From Erythrobacter sp. JK5 (lineage in GTDB: Bacteria > Pseudomonadota > Alphaproteobacteria > Sphingomonadales > Sphingomonadaceae): a DNA stretch of 64,000 bases. The position numbers and the translations under genes were made by a program. Every line of letters starts with the position of its first letter. Position 1 is the first letter of the stretch. Below, piece after piece: positions 17,210-26,044 of the stretch. The stretch is from assembly GCF_018205975.1 (NCBI RefSeq), contig NZ_CP073577.1, positions 62,001 through 126,000 of the forward strand. The letters are read 5' to 3'. The notes below the pieces were generated by a model. It was not told where the DNA came from, made no database searches, and saw nothing but the letters and a program-made list of their open reading frames with translations.

Positions 17210-18624
17210 AAGTCAGTCTGATCGCCCTAACCCTGCTAACCACGGCGTTTTCGAGCGCGGCGCTGGCGCAGAACCAGGATCTCGGTGGCCCGGTAGGCGA
17301 GGGCGGCGAGGTCGAAACGACCGGCACGGCGGCGTCCGGCGAACAGGGTGAGGAGGAAGGGCTCAGCTTCACCGTCACCGACGAAAGCGCGTGGTCGGAT
17401 ATCGGCATCGCAATCCCCGCCTTTGCGACCGATCGCGATCGCCCAACTCCGGCGAATTCGGGAGGGACGGGCGCATTGGGCCGCGAAGTGGCGCGCGTCA
17501 TCACCGCCAACCTCCAGAACAACGGCCTGTTCAAGCCGACCGGCCCGGACAGTCTGCCGAGCCCCAACTTCCCGCAGATCACCGCGCCTTCGTGGACCAC
17601 CTGGAGCGGGCGCGGCGCCGAGATGCTGGTCCACGGCTATGTCAGCTCTCGCGACGACGATCGCCTGGTGGTCGGCTGCTATCTCTACGACGTCGCGCTC
17701 AAGAACGAGCTGATCCGCGAAGGCTGGGTCGTGCGCCCGGCCGACTGGCGCCGCGCTGCGCACAAATGCTCCGACCTGATCTACGCGCGGCTGACCGGCG
17801 AAAGCCCGTTCTTCGACAGCCGTATCGCCTATATCGCGGAGACCGGTCCGAAGGACAAGCGAGTCAAGCGGCTCGCGGTGATGGACAGTGACGGCGCGAA
17901 TCACCGGTTCCTGACGCTCGGCAGCGCGACCGCGCTGACGCCGCGCTATTCGCCGGACTATTCGAAAATCCTCTACCTCTCCTATGTCGACGGCAACCCG
18001 CGCATCTATGTCTACGACATTGGCAGCGGGCAGCAGACGCTGGTGACCGAGAATCGCAACCCCACGCTGGCACCGCGCTGGTCTCCCGATGGACGTCACA
18101 TCCTCTATTCGATGGCGGTGGCGGGCAACACCGACATCTACCGTGTCCCGGTTACCGGCGGGCAGAGCGTGCGGCTGACCGATACGCCGGGGATCGATAT
18201 CGGCGGGTCCTATTCGCCCGACGGCAGCAAGATCGTATTCGAAAGCGACCGCTCCGGCTCGCAGCAGTGCTATGTCATGGATGCCAACGGCACCAATCAG
18301 CGCCGGATCAGCTTTTTCGGCGGGCGTTGCGCGACACCCGAATGGAGCCCGCGCGGAGACCAGATCGCCTTCACCCGCATCGCCGGCGATTTCAACGTGG
18401 CGGTGATGACCCCGGGCGGCGGGGGCGTGCGCGTGCTCACCAATGGCTGGCAGGATGAGGCCCCGACTTGGGCGCCCAACGGCCGCATCATCCAGTTCTT
18501 CCGGACCGAACGAAATTCGGGCCGGTCATCCCTGTGGCAAGTCGACCTGACCGGTCGCAATGAGAGGAGACTGCCGACGCCGGTGGACGCGTCGGATCCG
18601 GCATGGGGCCCGATCCGGCCCTGA
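17206..18624 (+). CDS. tolB: Tol-Pal system beta-propeller protein TolB
   Basis: A 472-residue periplasmic protein with an N-terminal signal peptide (residues 1-21, ending in ALAQ). An amino-terminal TolB domain covers about residues 60-210. The C-terminal six-bladed propeller has repeated motifs such as PRYSPDYSKILYLSY, PRWSPDGRHILYS and PEWSPRGDQIAFT. It binds Pal and TolA. The ATGA overlap with tolA and the pal gene 70 bases on confirm the operon. Confidence 0.97.
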   Translation: MKVSLIALTLLTTAFSSAALAQNQDLGGPVGEGGEVETTGTAASGEQGEEEGLSFTVTDESAWSDIGIAIPAFATDRDRPTPANSGGTGALGREVARVITANLQNNGLFKPTGPDSLPSPNFPQITAPSWTTWSGRGAEMLVHGYVSSRDDDRLVVGCYLYDVALKNELIREGWVVRPADWRRAAHKCSDLIYARLTGESPFFDSRIAYIAETGPKDKRVKRLAVMDSDGANHRFLTLGSATALTPRYSPDYSKILYLSYVDGNPRIYVYDIGSGQQTLVTENRNPTLAPRWSPDGRHILYSMAVAGNTDIYRVPVTGGQSVRLTDTPGIDIGGSYSPDGSKIVFESDRSGSQQCYVMDANGTNQRRISFFGGRCATPEWSPRGDQIAFTRIAGDFNVAVMTPGGGGVRVLTNGWQDEAPTWAPNGRIIQFFRTERNSGRSSLWQVDLTGRNERRLPTPVDASDPAWGPIRP

Positions 18625-18694
18625 ACAGCGTTCAATCATTCAACCGGACCGGCAAATCCTTCTCGCACATCCGGTCCGTTTAGGGAGTAGCACC

Positions 18695-19222
18695 ATGACC
18701 AACCGATTTTCCCGCAAGGCCGCTTTCGTGGTCGCAGCCTCGGCGCTTGCGCTCGGGGCTTGCGCAAAGAAGCCCCCCGAAGAGCTCCCGCCGGCACCGG
18801 TCGATACGATGCCGACCCCGGCTCCGACGCAGACGCAGACCCAGTCGGGGCCGGTCGTCGGCAGTCAGGCGCATTTCGAAAACGCCGTCGGCAGCGCGAC
18901 GGTGATCTATTTCGATACCGACCGCTTCAATATCGACAGTCAGGATGCCGCCGCGCTGCAGGCACAGGCGCAATATTTCGCGCGCTTCCCGCAGCTGACA
19001 TTCACCGTCGAAGGCCATGCCGACGAGCGCGGGACGCGCGAATACAACCTCGCGCTGGGCGAGCGTCGGGCCAATGCAGCCAAGAACTATCTTGTCAGTC
19101 TGGGCGTGTCGGCCGACCGTATTCGCACGGTCAGCTACGGCAAGGAGCGGCCCGTGGCGCTCGCATCGAACGAAAGCGCTTGGGCGCAGAACCGCCGCGC
19201 AGCGAGTGTGATGATCAACTGA
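18695..19222 (+). CDS. pal: Peptidoglycan-associated lipoprotein Pal
   Basis: A 175-residue outer-membrane lipoprotein. The signal peptide ends in the lipobox LGAC with C23 as the lipidated residue. A Pro/Thr-rich linker follows. The OmpA-like domain from about residue 60 has the peptidoglycan-binding motif TVEGHADERGTREYN and LGERRANAAKNYL. GGGAG lies about ten bases before the ATG. No cpoB gene follows, unlike in many Tol clusters. Confidence 0.97.
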   Translation: MTNRFSRKAAFVVAASALALGACAKKPPEELPPAPVDTMPTPAPTQTQTQSGPVVGSQAHFENAVGSATVIYFDTDRFNIDSQDAAALQAQAQYFARFPQLTFTVEGHADERGTREYNLALGERRANAAKNYLVSLGVSADRIRTVSYGKERPVALASNESAWAQNRRAASVMIN

Positions 19223-19237
19223 CGGGTTGAGAGGAGA

Positions 19238-19390
19238 TCAGCCGGGCAGGCCGGGCGCGAGCTCGGTCTGCACCACGGCTACGGGCGTGGATTCGGCGCT
19301 GTCGAAATCATCCGACACGGTCACCAACACGCACAGGCCCGCCAGCGCAATCACTGAAAAGACGCTTGAAATGGCAAGTTGCTGGCTCAT
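19238..19390 (-). CDS. Small single-pass membrane protein, 50 aa
   Basis: Fifty residues starting MSQQLAISSVFSVIAL, with one hydrophobic helix at about residues 5-23 and an acidic, periplasm-like tail. GGGAGCGAC directly precedes the ATG. It faces pal tail to tail. No family is recognised and no function is proposed. A 15-base palindrome lies about 50 bases upstream of the start. Confidence 0.65.
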   Translation of the reverse strand: MSQQLAISSVFSVIALAGLCVLVTVSDDFDSAESTPVAVVQTELAPGLPG

Positions 19391-19437
19391 GTCGCTCCCT
19401 TTGTGCGGTCGCCGGTAACGGCAATATGTGAACAGTC

Positions 19438-19452
19438 TGTTGCAATGCAACA
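19438..19452. promoter_or_regulatory. Perfect 15-base palindrome upstream of the small membrane protein gene
   Basis: TGTTGCAATGCAACA is symmetric around its central base and lies in the divergent region between the 50-aa gene and the J-domain gene. It could be a repressor site for either gene. No regulator is identified. Confidence 0.35.
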
Positions 19453-19564
19453 TTTCAACGCGAAACCTGTTCCCATTTCTTTGCATTCGCTGCCAGGTCG
19501 CCTAGATTAGCGATGCTATGCGCTCGACCAACGTCATTCCTGCTGTACGCCACGGCGAATTCCG

Positions 19565-20098
19565 GTGAGCCGGGTGAAACGCTCGAACGACTGGGGCTTC
19601 CCGCGCTGGCGGGGCTACGATGCCTCGCGTGAAGCCACCACGGTGCGGCTGTGCGACCGGCACGGCTGCGAAGAACGGGGCGATTGCCCGGCACCCAAAT
19701 CCCCCAACAACCCCGAGCGCTGGCACTTCTGTCAGAAGCACGCCGCCGAATACAATTCGAAGTGGGACTATTTCGAAGGGCTGGAAAAGGCCGAGGCGGA
19801 AGAGCGCGCCAAGGCCGAACGGGCCGAGAATGCCGGCTATGCCGAAAGCGCGCACTACGGCTGGGCCGGATCGGGCGACGGGTCGCGCAGCGCGGATGAA
19901 ATGCGCGCGCTCGAACTGCTGGAGCTTGAGGCGGACGCCGATTTCCCGACGATCAAGCGGGCGTATCGCGCCAAGGCCAAGGAAGTGCACCCCGACGTGA
20001 AGCCCGGCGACGAGAAAGCCGCCAAGCAGTTCCAGGCGCTCCAGGTATCCTACGAAGTGCTCCGCGCTGCCGAGGAACGGCGTGAGTGGAAGGGGTAG
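19565..20098 (+). CDS. J-domain protein with N-terminal Cys/His cluster
   Basis: A 177-residue protein ending in a J domain (about residues 115-175) with the essential HPD motif in KEVHPDVKPGD, so it should stimulate an Hsp70. The first 60 residues hold cysteines and histidines (C30, H33, C35, C41, C56, H59) that could bind a metal. A charged Ala/Glu-rich helix (residues 70-95) joins the two parts. The start is a GTG without a clear ribosome site, so the exact N-terminus is uncertain. Confidence 0.85.
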   Translation: MSRVKRSNDWGFPRWRGYDASREATTVRLCDRHGCEERGDCPAPKSPNNPERWHFCQKHAAEYNSKWDYFEGLEKAEAEERAKAERAENAGYAESAHYGWAGSGDGSRSADEMRALELLELEADADFPTIKRAYRAKAKEVHPDVKPGDEKAAKQFQALQVSYEVLRAAEERREWKG

Positions 20099-20110
20099 GG
20101 CGCGAGGCTG

Positions 20111-20935
20111 CTATTTGGAGCCCGGCCCGGCAAATCCCTTCCCTGCCGAATTGATCTCCGGCGCCGGGTTGTCGTTCCACCACGCCACATCGGTCCATGG
20201 CCGCGCGTCGACTTCGTGAGTCCAGCAATTGCGTGGCTGCTGTGCGAGGTGCCAGTAGGTTTCGGCCAGCGCGCCGGGATCGATCACGCCGTCCTCGCCC
20301 TTCGCCGCCTTGAACGGCTCGAACTTATCGCCGAGCAGCTTGCCGAGCGTATCGGGCGCATCGACCGCGCCGTCGACCACGATATGCGCGACATGGATGC
20401 CTTGCGGACCGAATTCGGCGTTCAATGTCTGGCACAGCATCCGCCGCCCGCCCATCGCGGCGGCGTGGCTGTGCTGGCCGGCATTGCCGCGCACGGCTGA
20501 CGTTGCGGAAGTGACAAGCAGCGATCCCTTGCCGCGCTCCACCATTGCCGAGAAGGCGGCATGGGCCAGACGGAACACGCCGTAGCAGCCGAGCCGCCAG
20601 CCCAGTTCGAACGTCCGGTGCGGGGTGTCGTGCAGTGTGCGGTTCCCGATCTGCGCGCCGAGATTGTAGAGCGCGACCTCGATCGGGCCGATGTCGCGCT
20701 CGACCCGCTCGACCAGTTCTTCGATCGTGCCGTCTTCCGCGGCGTTGAGGAGCGTGCCGCTTGCACTCCCGCCCGCAGCGTCGATCTCGCCGACCAGCCG
20801 GGCCAACCCGTCTTCATCGGAGCGCCTTGCGAGGACTGCGTGATATCCGCCCGCCGCGAACCGGGCGGCGGCATGGCCGCCAATCCCCGCTCCTGCACCG
20901 ATGACGAGAAAGACAGGTTTGCGCTTATCGGTCAT
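20111..20935 (-). CDS. Atypical short-chain dehydrogenase/reductase lacking the active-site pair
   Basis: A 274-residue Rossmann protein with the cofactor loop IGAGAGIGG at the N-terminus and the SDR strand order. At the usual active site the serine strand is present (VTSATSA), but the following Y-x3-K is replaced by a His/Ala/Met stretch (QHSHAAAMGGRR). The NNAG motif is YNLGA. It may therefore be a non-redox or regulatory SDR. The start at 20935 follows AAGGAG and GGAG; six residues upstream are excluded. It faces the J-domain gene tail to tail. Confidence 0.8.
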   Translation of the reverse strand: MTDKRKPVFLVIGAGAGIGGHAAARFAAGGYHAVLARRSDEDGLARLVGEIDAAGGSASGTLLNAAEDGTIEELVERVERDIGPIEVALYNLGAQIGNRTLHDTPHRTFELGWRLGCYGVFRLAHAAFSAMVERGKGSLLVTSATSAVRGNAGQHSHAAAMGGRRMLCQTLNAEFGPQGIHVAHIVVDGAVDAPDTLGKLLGDKFEPFKAAKGEDGVIDPGALAETYWHLAQQPRNCWTHEVDARPWTDVAWWNDNPAPEINSAGKGFAGPGSK

Positions 20936-21027
20936 CTCCGGAACTCCTTGCATGATTGCGCTGCGCCACCGTGGCCTTTTGGGAATAAGCGATTGAACGT
21001 GCTATCACAAATCGAAGGCCATCCGCG

Positions 21028-21059
21028 TTGTTCATAAAAGTATACGTAAAGATGAACAA
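21028..21059. promoter_or_regulatory. Inverted repeat TTGTTCAT-N16-ATGAACAA
   Basis: Two perfect 8-base arms in a locally AT-rich stretch of the 267-base divergent region between the atypical SDR gene and the DUF1036 gene. This is a plausible repressor or activator site. No matching regulator is visible nearby. Confidence 0.4.
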
Positions 21060-21202
21060 ATACTGCCGATGCTATTCAGCGTCGGGGCACGGATGATCCG
21101 GCATAGCCGTGTGCGTCGTCGGCGATAGGGCAAATCAATCACCCGCCGGGTCAGGCAGGGGTCGCATCCTTATCCATCCCCAAGGGGGACGATGGAGGAA
21201 GT

Positions 21203-22159
21203 ATGCGCAATTCAACGCTGGCAGCAGCGCTCTGCACCGGCCTGATGGCCACGGCGATCGCGCTTCCGGCACCCGCGCTGGTTCAATATGCAATCGGAAT
21301 GGACCGCGACGACCGCAATCAGGTCGAACCGCGTGAATGGGACGAAGGCGACGTGGTCTTCGTCAATCGCAAGGGCGATGACTGGTGGTACGCCGCCAAG
21401 ATCACAGGCCGCGCCGGTCCCGACTACACCGTCCAGTTCCAGCACGGCGAAACCGGTCAGGCCAGTGCGGTCCACATCGCATCGGTGCGGCTCGAGATCG
21501 GCGACCGCATCGAGATCCGCGGCTTCGGCAACCGGTTCGTGCCGGCCACTGTCGGCGGGCGAGCCGACCTCAGGTACGGCTTGGTCATCGGCCCGCACGA
21601 ACGCGGCAAGCGCTACGCGATGGTTCCGGGCAGCTACCGGGTGACGACCCAGCAATTGCTCTCGCCACCCCCACCGCCCCCTCCGTCGATCGAGAACACG
21701 GTCAAGGTCTGCAACCAGAACAGCGAGACCGTGCATTTCGCGCTGCATTACTACCTGTTCGACTACGCAGGCTTTTCGGAAGGCTTGTGGAGCGTCGCTC
21801 CGGATCGCTGCATGGTCGTCGACCTGGGCGAGCGGCGCAGCGCGCTGGGTTTCGATGGCTCCTATTTGGGCGGTACCGTCCACATCTATGGCGAGACCGA
21901 CGGCATCCTCGGCAGAGCGATCAAGAAATCCTGGCCGCGCAACGACACCGGCGTCGACGGACGTGCAAGAGATATCGATCGTCACTGCATCGGCACCGAT
22001 CCTGATCTCAAATTCGCCCATCGCAGCGGGCCGAGATCACCCGACGATCGTATCCGGGTGAATTCGCCGGGCTGCGTCGGGAGTTTCCAGATCGAAGGGA
22101 TGGTTAAGCTGCGCGCGAATGCGCAGGGCCAGCACTACTACGCTTTTGAGGGCTTCTGA
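21203..22159 (+). CDS. Exported DUF1036 protein with N-terminal SH3/Tudor-like repeats
   Basis: A 318-residue protein with a signal peptide (about residues 1-25). Residues 40-150 contain two similar barrel-like units (WDEGDVVFVNRKGDDWWYAA and IGDRIEIRGFGNRFVPATV), followed by a proline run. Residues 165-240 match the DUF1036 pattern: a VCNQNSETVHFALHYY strand, a GLWSVAPDRCMVVDL strand and further aromatic strands. GGAGGAAGT precedes the ATG. Function is unknown; an envelope location is likely. The lipoprotein gene follows after 47 bases. Confidence 0.75.
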   Translation: MRNSTLAAALCTGLMATAIALPAPALVQYAIGMDRDDRNQVEPREWDEGDVVFVNRKGDDWWYAAKITGRAGPDYTVQFQHGETGQASAVHIASVRLEIGDRIEIRGFGNRFVPATVGGRADLRYGLVIGPHERGKRYAMVPGSYRVTTQQLLSPPPPPPPSIENTVKVCNQNSETVHFALHYYLFDYAGFSEGLWSVAPDRCMVVDLGERRSALGFDGSYLGGTVHIYGETDGILGRAIKKSWPRNDTGVDGRARDIDRHCIGTDPDLKFAHRSGPRSPDDRIRVNSPGCVGSFQIEGMVKLRANAQGQHYYAFEGF

Positions 22160-22206
22160 TGCCCGAACTTCGGCCACCAGGACACAACTGCAAGAGGGGA
22201 CTGTCA

Positions 22207-22686
22207 ATGAACATCAAGGACCTGAAAATCGCCGGATCGCTTGTTGCTGCCATCGCATTCACTGCCTGCGCACCGCCATCGCCCGATATGCCGGTCGGCG
22301 ACACGATCGAGAGCGCCGGCAGGGACGAGCCCGATCCGATTCAGGTCTTCGATCCGGAACGCGTGGTGGTCGGTGGTCTCGGTTTCGACGGTGGCGAATA
22401 TTCCGCAATCAAGCTCGGGCTCTATTCGCCCGGACCCGGCCCCGTCTACCTGATCGATTCGCAAACCGGGACGGTGATCGAGGAGCTTGGCGAAAGCTGG
22501 TTCTTCGACCGGGTCATATCGATCAAATGGACCCAGGGCGAGGAACCCGAATATTGTCCGTCGATCGAAGTCCGCGCCGAATTCTACGTCGGGGCAGGCC
22601 CGACCGCAGCGCAGAATTTCGAGGTCGCCTACCTTATCCAGCCCAGCAGATCCGGTATCGTCGACGTGCGCATGATTGAGGAATAG
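22207..22686 (+). CDS. Hypothetical lipoprotein, 159 aa
   Basis: The signal peptide ends in the lipobox FTAC with C21 as lipid anchor, followed by a flexible Pro/Asp-rich stretch. The remaining 110 residues alternate in a beta-rich pattern without a family I recognise. AGAGGGG lies before the ATG at 22207. It is probably co-transcribed with the DUF1036 gene, so the two may act together in the envelope. Confidence 0.72.
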   Translation: MNIKDLKIAGSLVAAIAFTACAPPSPDMPVGDTIESAGRDEPDPIQVFDPERVVVGGLGFDGGEYSAIKLGLYSPGPGPVYLIDSQTGTVIEELGESWFFDRVISIKWTQGEEPEYCPSIEVRAEFYVGAGPTAAQNFEVAYLIQPSRSGIVDVRMIEE

Positions 22687-22721
22687 CGCGGGTCTCTGAC
22701 GGGGGGTGGAGGCGGTCTGGT

Positions 22722-24041
22722 TCAGACCGCCTCCAATGCCAGTTCGAAATCGGCGATCAGATCGTCGGCGTCCTCGATCCCGATGCTGATCCGCACCAGA
22801 TTGTCGGTAATGCCGAGCGCTGCCTTGCGCGCGTGCGGAACCGACAGGTGCGTCATCGATGCCGGGTGGCTCGCGAGCGTCTCCGTACCGCCGAGGCTGA
22901 CCGCGAGCTTGGCGATTTTGAGGTTGTCGAGGAACCGGAAGCATTCCGCCTCGCCGCCCTTGATGAAGACGCTGAAGGTCGATCCTGCGCCGAGGCAGTG
23001 CCGGTCATAGATGTCCTGCTGGCGCGCATCCTCGATCATGCCGAGATAGCCCAGCCCTTCGACCTTTGGGTGGCGCTTCAGGAAGGCGCAGACCTTCGCC
23101 GCGTTCTCGCCCGCGCGCTGCATGCGCAACTCGACCGTTTCGAGCGAGCGCAGCAACATCCAGGCGGTGTTGGGGTCGGTGATCCCGCCCATCGTGTTGC
23201 GCAGCGCGCGGATCGCGTCGATAAACCGCTTCTTGCCCGATACGCTTCCCGCGACGAGGTCGGAGTGGCCGCCGACATACTTGGTCAGCGAATACACGAC
23301 GAGGTCCGCGCCGTGCTCCAGCGGGCGCTGCCACAGCGGGCCGAGGAAGGTGTTGTCGATCGCGATCGGGCAGCGATCCGCATCGAAGTGCTTGTCGCGC
23401 GCCGCTGCGACCGCCTCGACATCGACCAGCGCGTTGGTCGGGTTGCCAGGGCTTTCGAGGTAGATCAGCGGCACTTCGCCGCCCTGCGCCTCGGCCTGCG
23501 CCTTGGCCTTCTCCATGACTTCGTTGAGCTGCTCCGGCGTCGCGCCGGCGGGGAAATCGACATAGGTGACGCCGTATTTGCTCATCGTCTTGGCGACGAA
23601 ACCCTCGCTCGCGGCGTAGAGCGGGCCGGAGTGGACGATCACGTCGCCCGCCTTGCACGCAGCCAGCATCAGGATCGCGATCGCAGTCATCCCGCTGGAA
23701 AAGCTCAGCGCCTCTTCCGCCCCGTCCCATATCGCGAGCCGGTCTTCGAGGATTTCTTGGTTCGGCGCATTGAAGCGCGAGTAGACAAGCCCTTCCGCGC
23801 CGCCTTCCCGCTGGCCGGTGATGCCTTCGAAATGCCGCTTACCCGCCGCCGCATTCTCGAACGCGAAGGTCGAGGTGAGGAAGATCGGGACCTTGAGCGA
23901 TCCTTCGGACAGGGTCGGGTCGAAGCCGTAGCCCATCATCAACGTGCTGGGCTTCATCGGCCGCCCGTTGATTGTGGTGACGGGATCCTTGGGCTTGCGG
24001 CGAGGCGTGGGAGTGTCGGTCGCGTCGATAGCGTCGGTCAT
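22722..24041 (-). CDS. Cystathionine gamma-synthase family PLP enzyme
   Basis: A 439-residue enzyme of the Cys/Met metabolism PLP family. YSRFNAPNQEILEDRLA and SSGMTAI bind the cofactor phosphate, IAIDNTFLGPLWQRP carries the aspartate, and VYSLTKYVGGHSD carries the Schiff-base lysine. LGGTETLASHPASMTH is the C-terminal signature. Whether it is a synthase, a beta/gamma lyase or a methionine gamma-lyase cannot be decided from these motifs. The first 30 residues are a non-family extension. The leader upstream folds its ribosome site into a hairpin, which suggests control of translation. Confidence 0.92.
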   Translation of the reverse strand: MTDAIDATDTPTPRRKPKDPVTTINGRPMKPSTLMMGYGFDPTLSEGSLKVPIFLTSTFAFENAAAGKRHFEGITGQREGGAEGLVYSRFNAPNQEILEDRLAIWDGAEEALSFSSGMTAIAILMLAACKAGDVIVHSGPLYAASEGFVAKTMSKYGVTYVDFPAGATPEQLNEVMEKAKAQAEAQGGEVPLIYLESPGNPTNALVDVEAVAAARDKHFDADRCPIAIDNTFLGPLWQRPLEHGADLVVYSLTKYVGGHSDLVAGSVSGKKRFIDAIRALRNTMGGITDPNTAWMLLRSLETVELRMQRAGENAAKVCAFLKRHPKVEGLGYLGMIEDARQQDIYDRHCLGAGSTFSVFIKGGEAECFRFLDNLKIAKLAVSLGGTETLASHPASMTHLSVPHARKAALGITDNLVRISIGIEDADDLIADFELALEAV

Positions 24042-24180
24042 GTGCCGAATACCTTCCTATGCATGCGCTCCCAGGAAGGCAGGAGCCGTTTGGGTCCGGG
24101 CGGGGCGCCCGCTTCTAACCTCCGCAGAAGCGCCTCTCCCCACCGGCCCGTGCAATGGCGCGTGAATAAAGCAGGGTAGT
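24042..24180 (-). promoter_or_regulatory. Structured leader RNA of the cystathionine gamma-synthase family gene
   Basis: On the minus strand the leader can form GCTTCT/AGAAGC (24131-24111) and GGGCG/CGCCC (24110-24098). It can also form a third hairpin pairing CCTTCCT (24079-24073) with AGGAAGG (24058-24052), which is the ribosome site of the downstream gene ten bases before its ATG. An open reading frame ends with TAG at 24059-24057, overlapping that site. It does not match the SAM-II pattern as I know it. The assignment is an inference from base pairing only. Confidence 0.45.
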
Positions 24181-24223
24181 TTCAGGTGCAACCTGTCTGG
24201 ACGCCGATCTGCACGGAGCAATC

Positions 24224-25636
24224 TCAGAATGCCGCAATTGCCCACACCATCCCGACGATCAGCCCGATCCCGATCAGGTCGAGCACCAGCCCGGCGCTTA
24301 CGAGCCGCTCGATCCTGAGCCGTCCGGTCGACCACGCAATCGCATTGGGCCCGGTTCCGGCTGGGAGGATGAAGCCCCAACTCGCGGCGAGCGCGGCGGG
24401 CATCGCAATCAGGATTGCATTCTCGCCCAGGCCCAGCGCGGCGGCCAGGCTCGCGACCACCGGAATGATCGCGCTGGCGGTTGCCACGTTGCTGGCGAAT
24501 TCGGTCACCAGCACCACCATCGCGACGATCGCGAGCGCCATGAGGATCAGCGGCACCGCCTCGAGCGGAAGCAGTGCATTGCCAAGCCATGCTGCGAGGC
24601 CGCTCGCCTGCATCCCGGCAGCCAGCGCGAGCCCGCCGCCGAACATCAGGATGACGCCCCACGGCGCGCGGTCGGCCTCTCTCCAGATCAGCAGCGGCCG
24701 GCCCGTGCCGTCGGGCAGCAGGAACAGCGCCAGGGCGGCGAGCACGGCGATGGTCCCGTCGGTCCAGCTGTCTTCGGGCAGCAGCGGCGCGACCCAGCGC
24801 TGGCTCATCCACAGGATAAAGGTGATGGCGATGATCGGCACCAGCCGCTTTTCGGCGCTCGACCACGGGGCGTGATCGTCGATCGCCTCACGCGCGGCGC
24901 GCACGTCGAACGGGTGGGCCGCGACGCGCTGGACCCGCGCGATGATGAATGCGGCGAGCGGAACGCCGACCAGCACAATGGGCGCGCCAAACGCCATCCA
25001 GCCCGCAAAGGTAATCTGCAATCCGATCATGTCGTCGAGCAGCGCGACCGCGATCCCGTTGGTGGGCGAACCGACGATGGTGCCGAGCCCGCCGATGGTC
25101 GCGGCGAAGGCGATGCCCATGGGGAGCGCGCCTGCCAGTCCGTCTTGCTGGTCGCCGTCGAGGCCACCACCCGACAAAACAGCCAGCGCCATCGGCATCA
25201 TGATGAGCGCGGTCGACGTGTTGGAAATCAGGTTCGATAGCAGCGCCGCCGAGATCATGAAGGCGAGCAGCAGCCGCGTCGGTCCCCCGGTGGTGCCGAT
25301 CGCCTTGAGGATCGCCAGGCTCAGCCGCCGGTGCAGCCCGGTGCGCTCGATCGCCAGCGCGATGAACGCCCCGCCCAGCAGCAGGAACAGGATCGGCGCG
25401 TAATAGGCGCTCGCCGCCTCGCGCGCACTCATCACTCCGCACAGCGGCAGGATCAGGAACGGCAACAGGGCGGTGGCGGTGAGCGGGATCGCCTCGGTCA
25501 TCCACCAGGCCGCCATCCAGACCACCAGTCCGGCGACGAGCCATGCTTCACCATCCATCCCGGCAGGAGGCGATGTCAGCGCGGTGATCGCAAAGGCAAG
25601 CGGACCGAGGATCAGCCCGATCCGGCGGGCAGTCAT
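24224..25636 (-). CDS. DASS family anion (dicarboxylate) symporter
   Basis: A 470-residue inner-membrane carrier with about eleven to twelve hydrophobic segments, matching the SLC13/DASS family of sodium-coupled di- and tricarboxylate or sulfate transporters. Two Ser-Asn-Thr type binding motifs are visible: SNLISNTSTALIMMP and EFASNVATASAIIP. The IGGLGTIVGSPTN and PAGTGPNAIAW loops are the two hairpin motifs. AGGGGGA precedes the ATG at 25636. The substrate is not determined. Confidence 0.92.
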   Translation of the reverse strand: MTARRIGLILGPLAFAITALTSPPAGMDGEAWLVAGLVVWMAAWWMTEAIPLTATALLPFLILPLCGVMSAREAASAYYAPILFLLLGGAFIALAIERTGLHRRLSLAILKAIGTTGGPTRLLLAFMISAALLSNLISNTSTALIMMPMALAVLSGGGLDGDQQDGLAGALPMGIAFAATIGGLGTIVGSPTNGIAVALLDDMIGLQITFAGWMAFGAPIVLVGVPLAAFIIARVQRVAAHPFDVRAAREAIDDHAPWSSAEKRLVPIIAITFILWMSQRWVAPLLPEDSWTDGTIAVLAALALFLLPDGTGRPLLIWREADRAPWGVILMFGGGLALAAGMQASGLAAWLGNALLPLEAVPLILMALAIVAMVVLVTEFASNVATASAIIPVVASLAAALGLGENAILIAMPAALAASWGFILPAGTGPNAIAWSTGRLRIERLVSAGLVLDLIGIGLIVGMVWAIAAF

Positions 25637-25776
25637 GACGGGATTCCCCCTAGGCGTGAATGCCGTATGGGTTACCAACCCGGCGGGCGGATCGACAAGG
25701 GCGCGGCAGGCACCACCCCCGGAAGATTATTCCACTCCCTTCGTCTCGCCTCGATCGTAAGCGCCCTCGCCATTGA

Positions 25777-26019
25777 TCACATGCAGGTGCGTACGCCGTG
25801 CCCGCTTTGCCGGTCGATCTTCTGCGCGCACTTCTTGATCAGGCGCTGAGTCGCCGGATTGATGCGGATTCGCTGCGGAAGGCAGCTCCGGACGTCTGGC
25901 GTGACAAAGTTCTGGTCCGAGCATTCCACGCAAAGAGCGTCGAATCCCGGATTGCGCTCGCCGCGCGCGAGATCGGCTCCTCCGGGTTCGAGCACGCGAC
26001 CCAACGATCGCCGTGCCAT
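25777..26019 (-). CDS. Possible small cysteine-containing protein, 80 aa
   Basis: A short frame starting ATG at 26019, 25 bases after the DUF547 gene, with a GGGGG-like ribosome site. Residues 30-64 contain CVEC and two further cysteines, which could bind a metal, and the end is basic (TCM). Codon use looks like the neighbours. I recognise no family, so it may be only a chance frame. The remaining DNA up to the DASS gene (25637-25776) shows nothing I can name. Confidence 0.35.
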   Translation of the reverse strand: MARRSLGRVLEPGGADLARGERNPGFDALCVECSDQNFVTPDVRSCLPQRIRINPATQRLIKKCAQKIDRQSGHGVRTCM

Positions 26020-26044
26020 ATTCGACCCCCGGACTTTTGCAGCC

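Noticed and set aside
24042-24180. SAM-II riboswitch
   Set aside because: The leader does not show the conserved SAM-II core; only stems and a hidden ribosome site can be supported.
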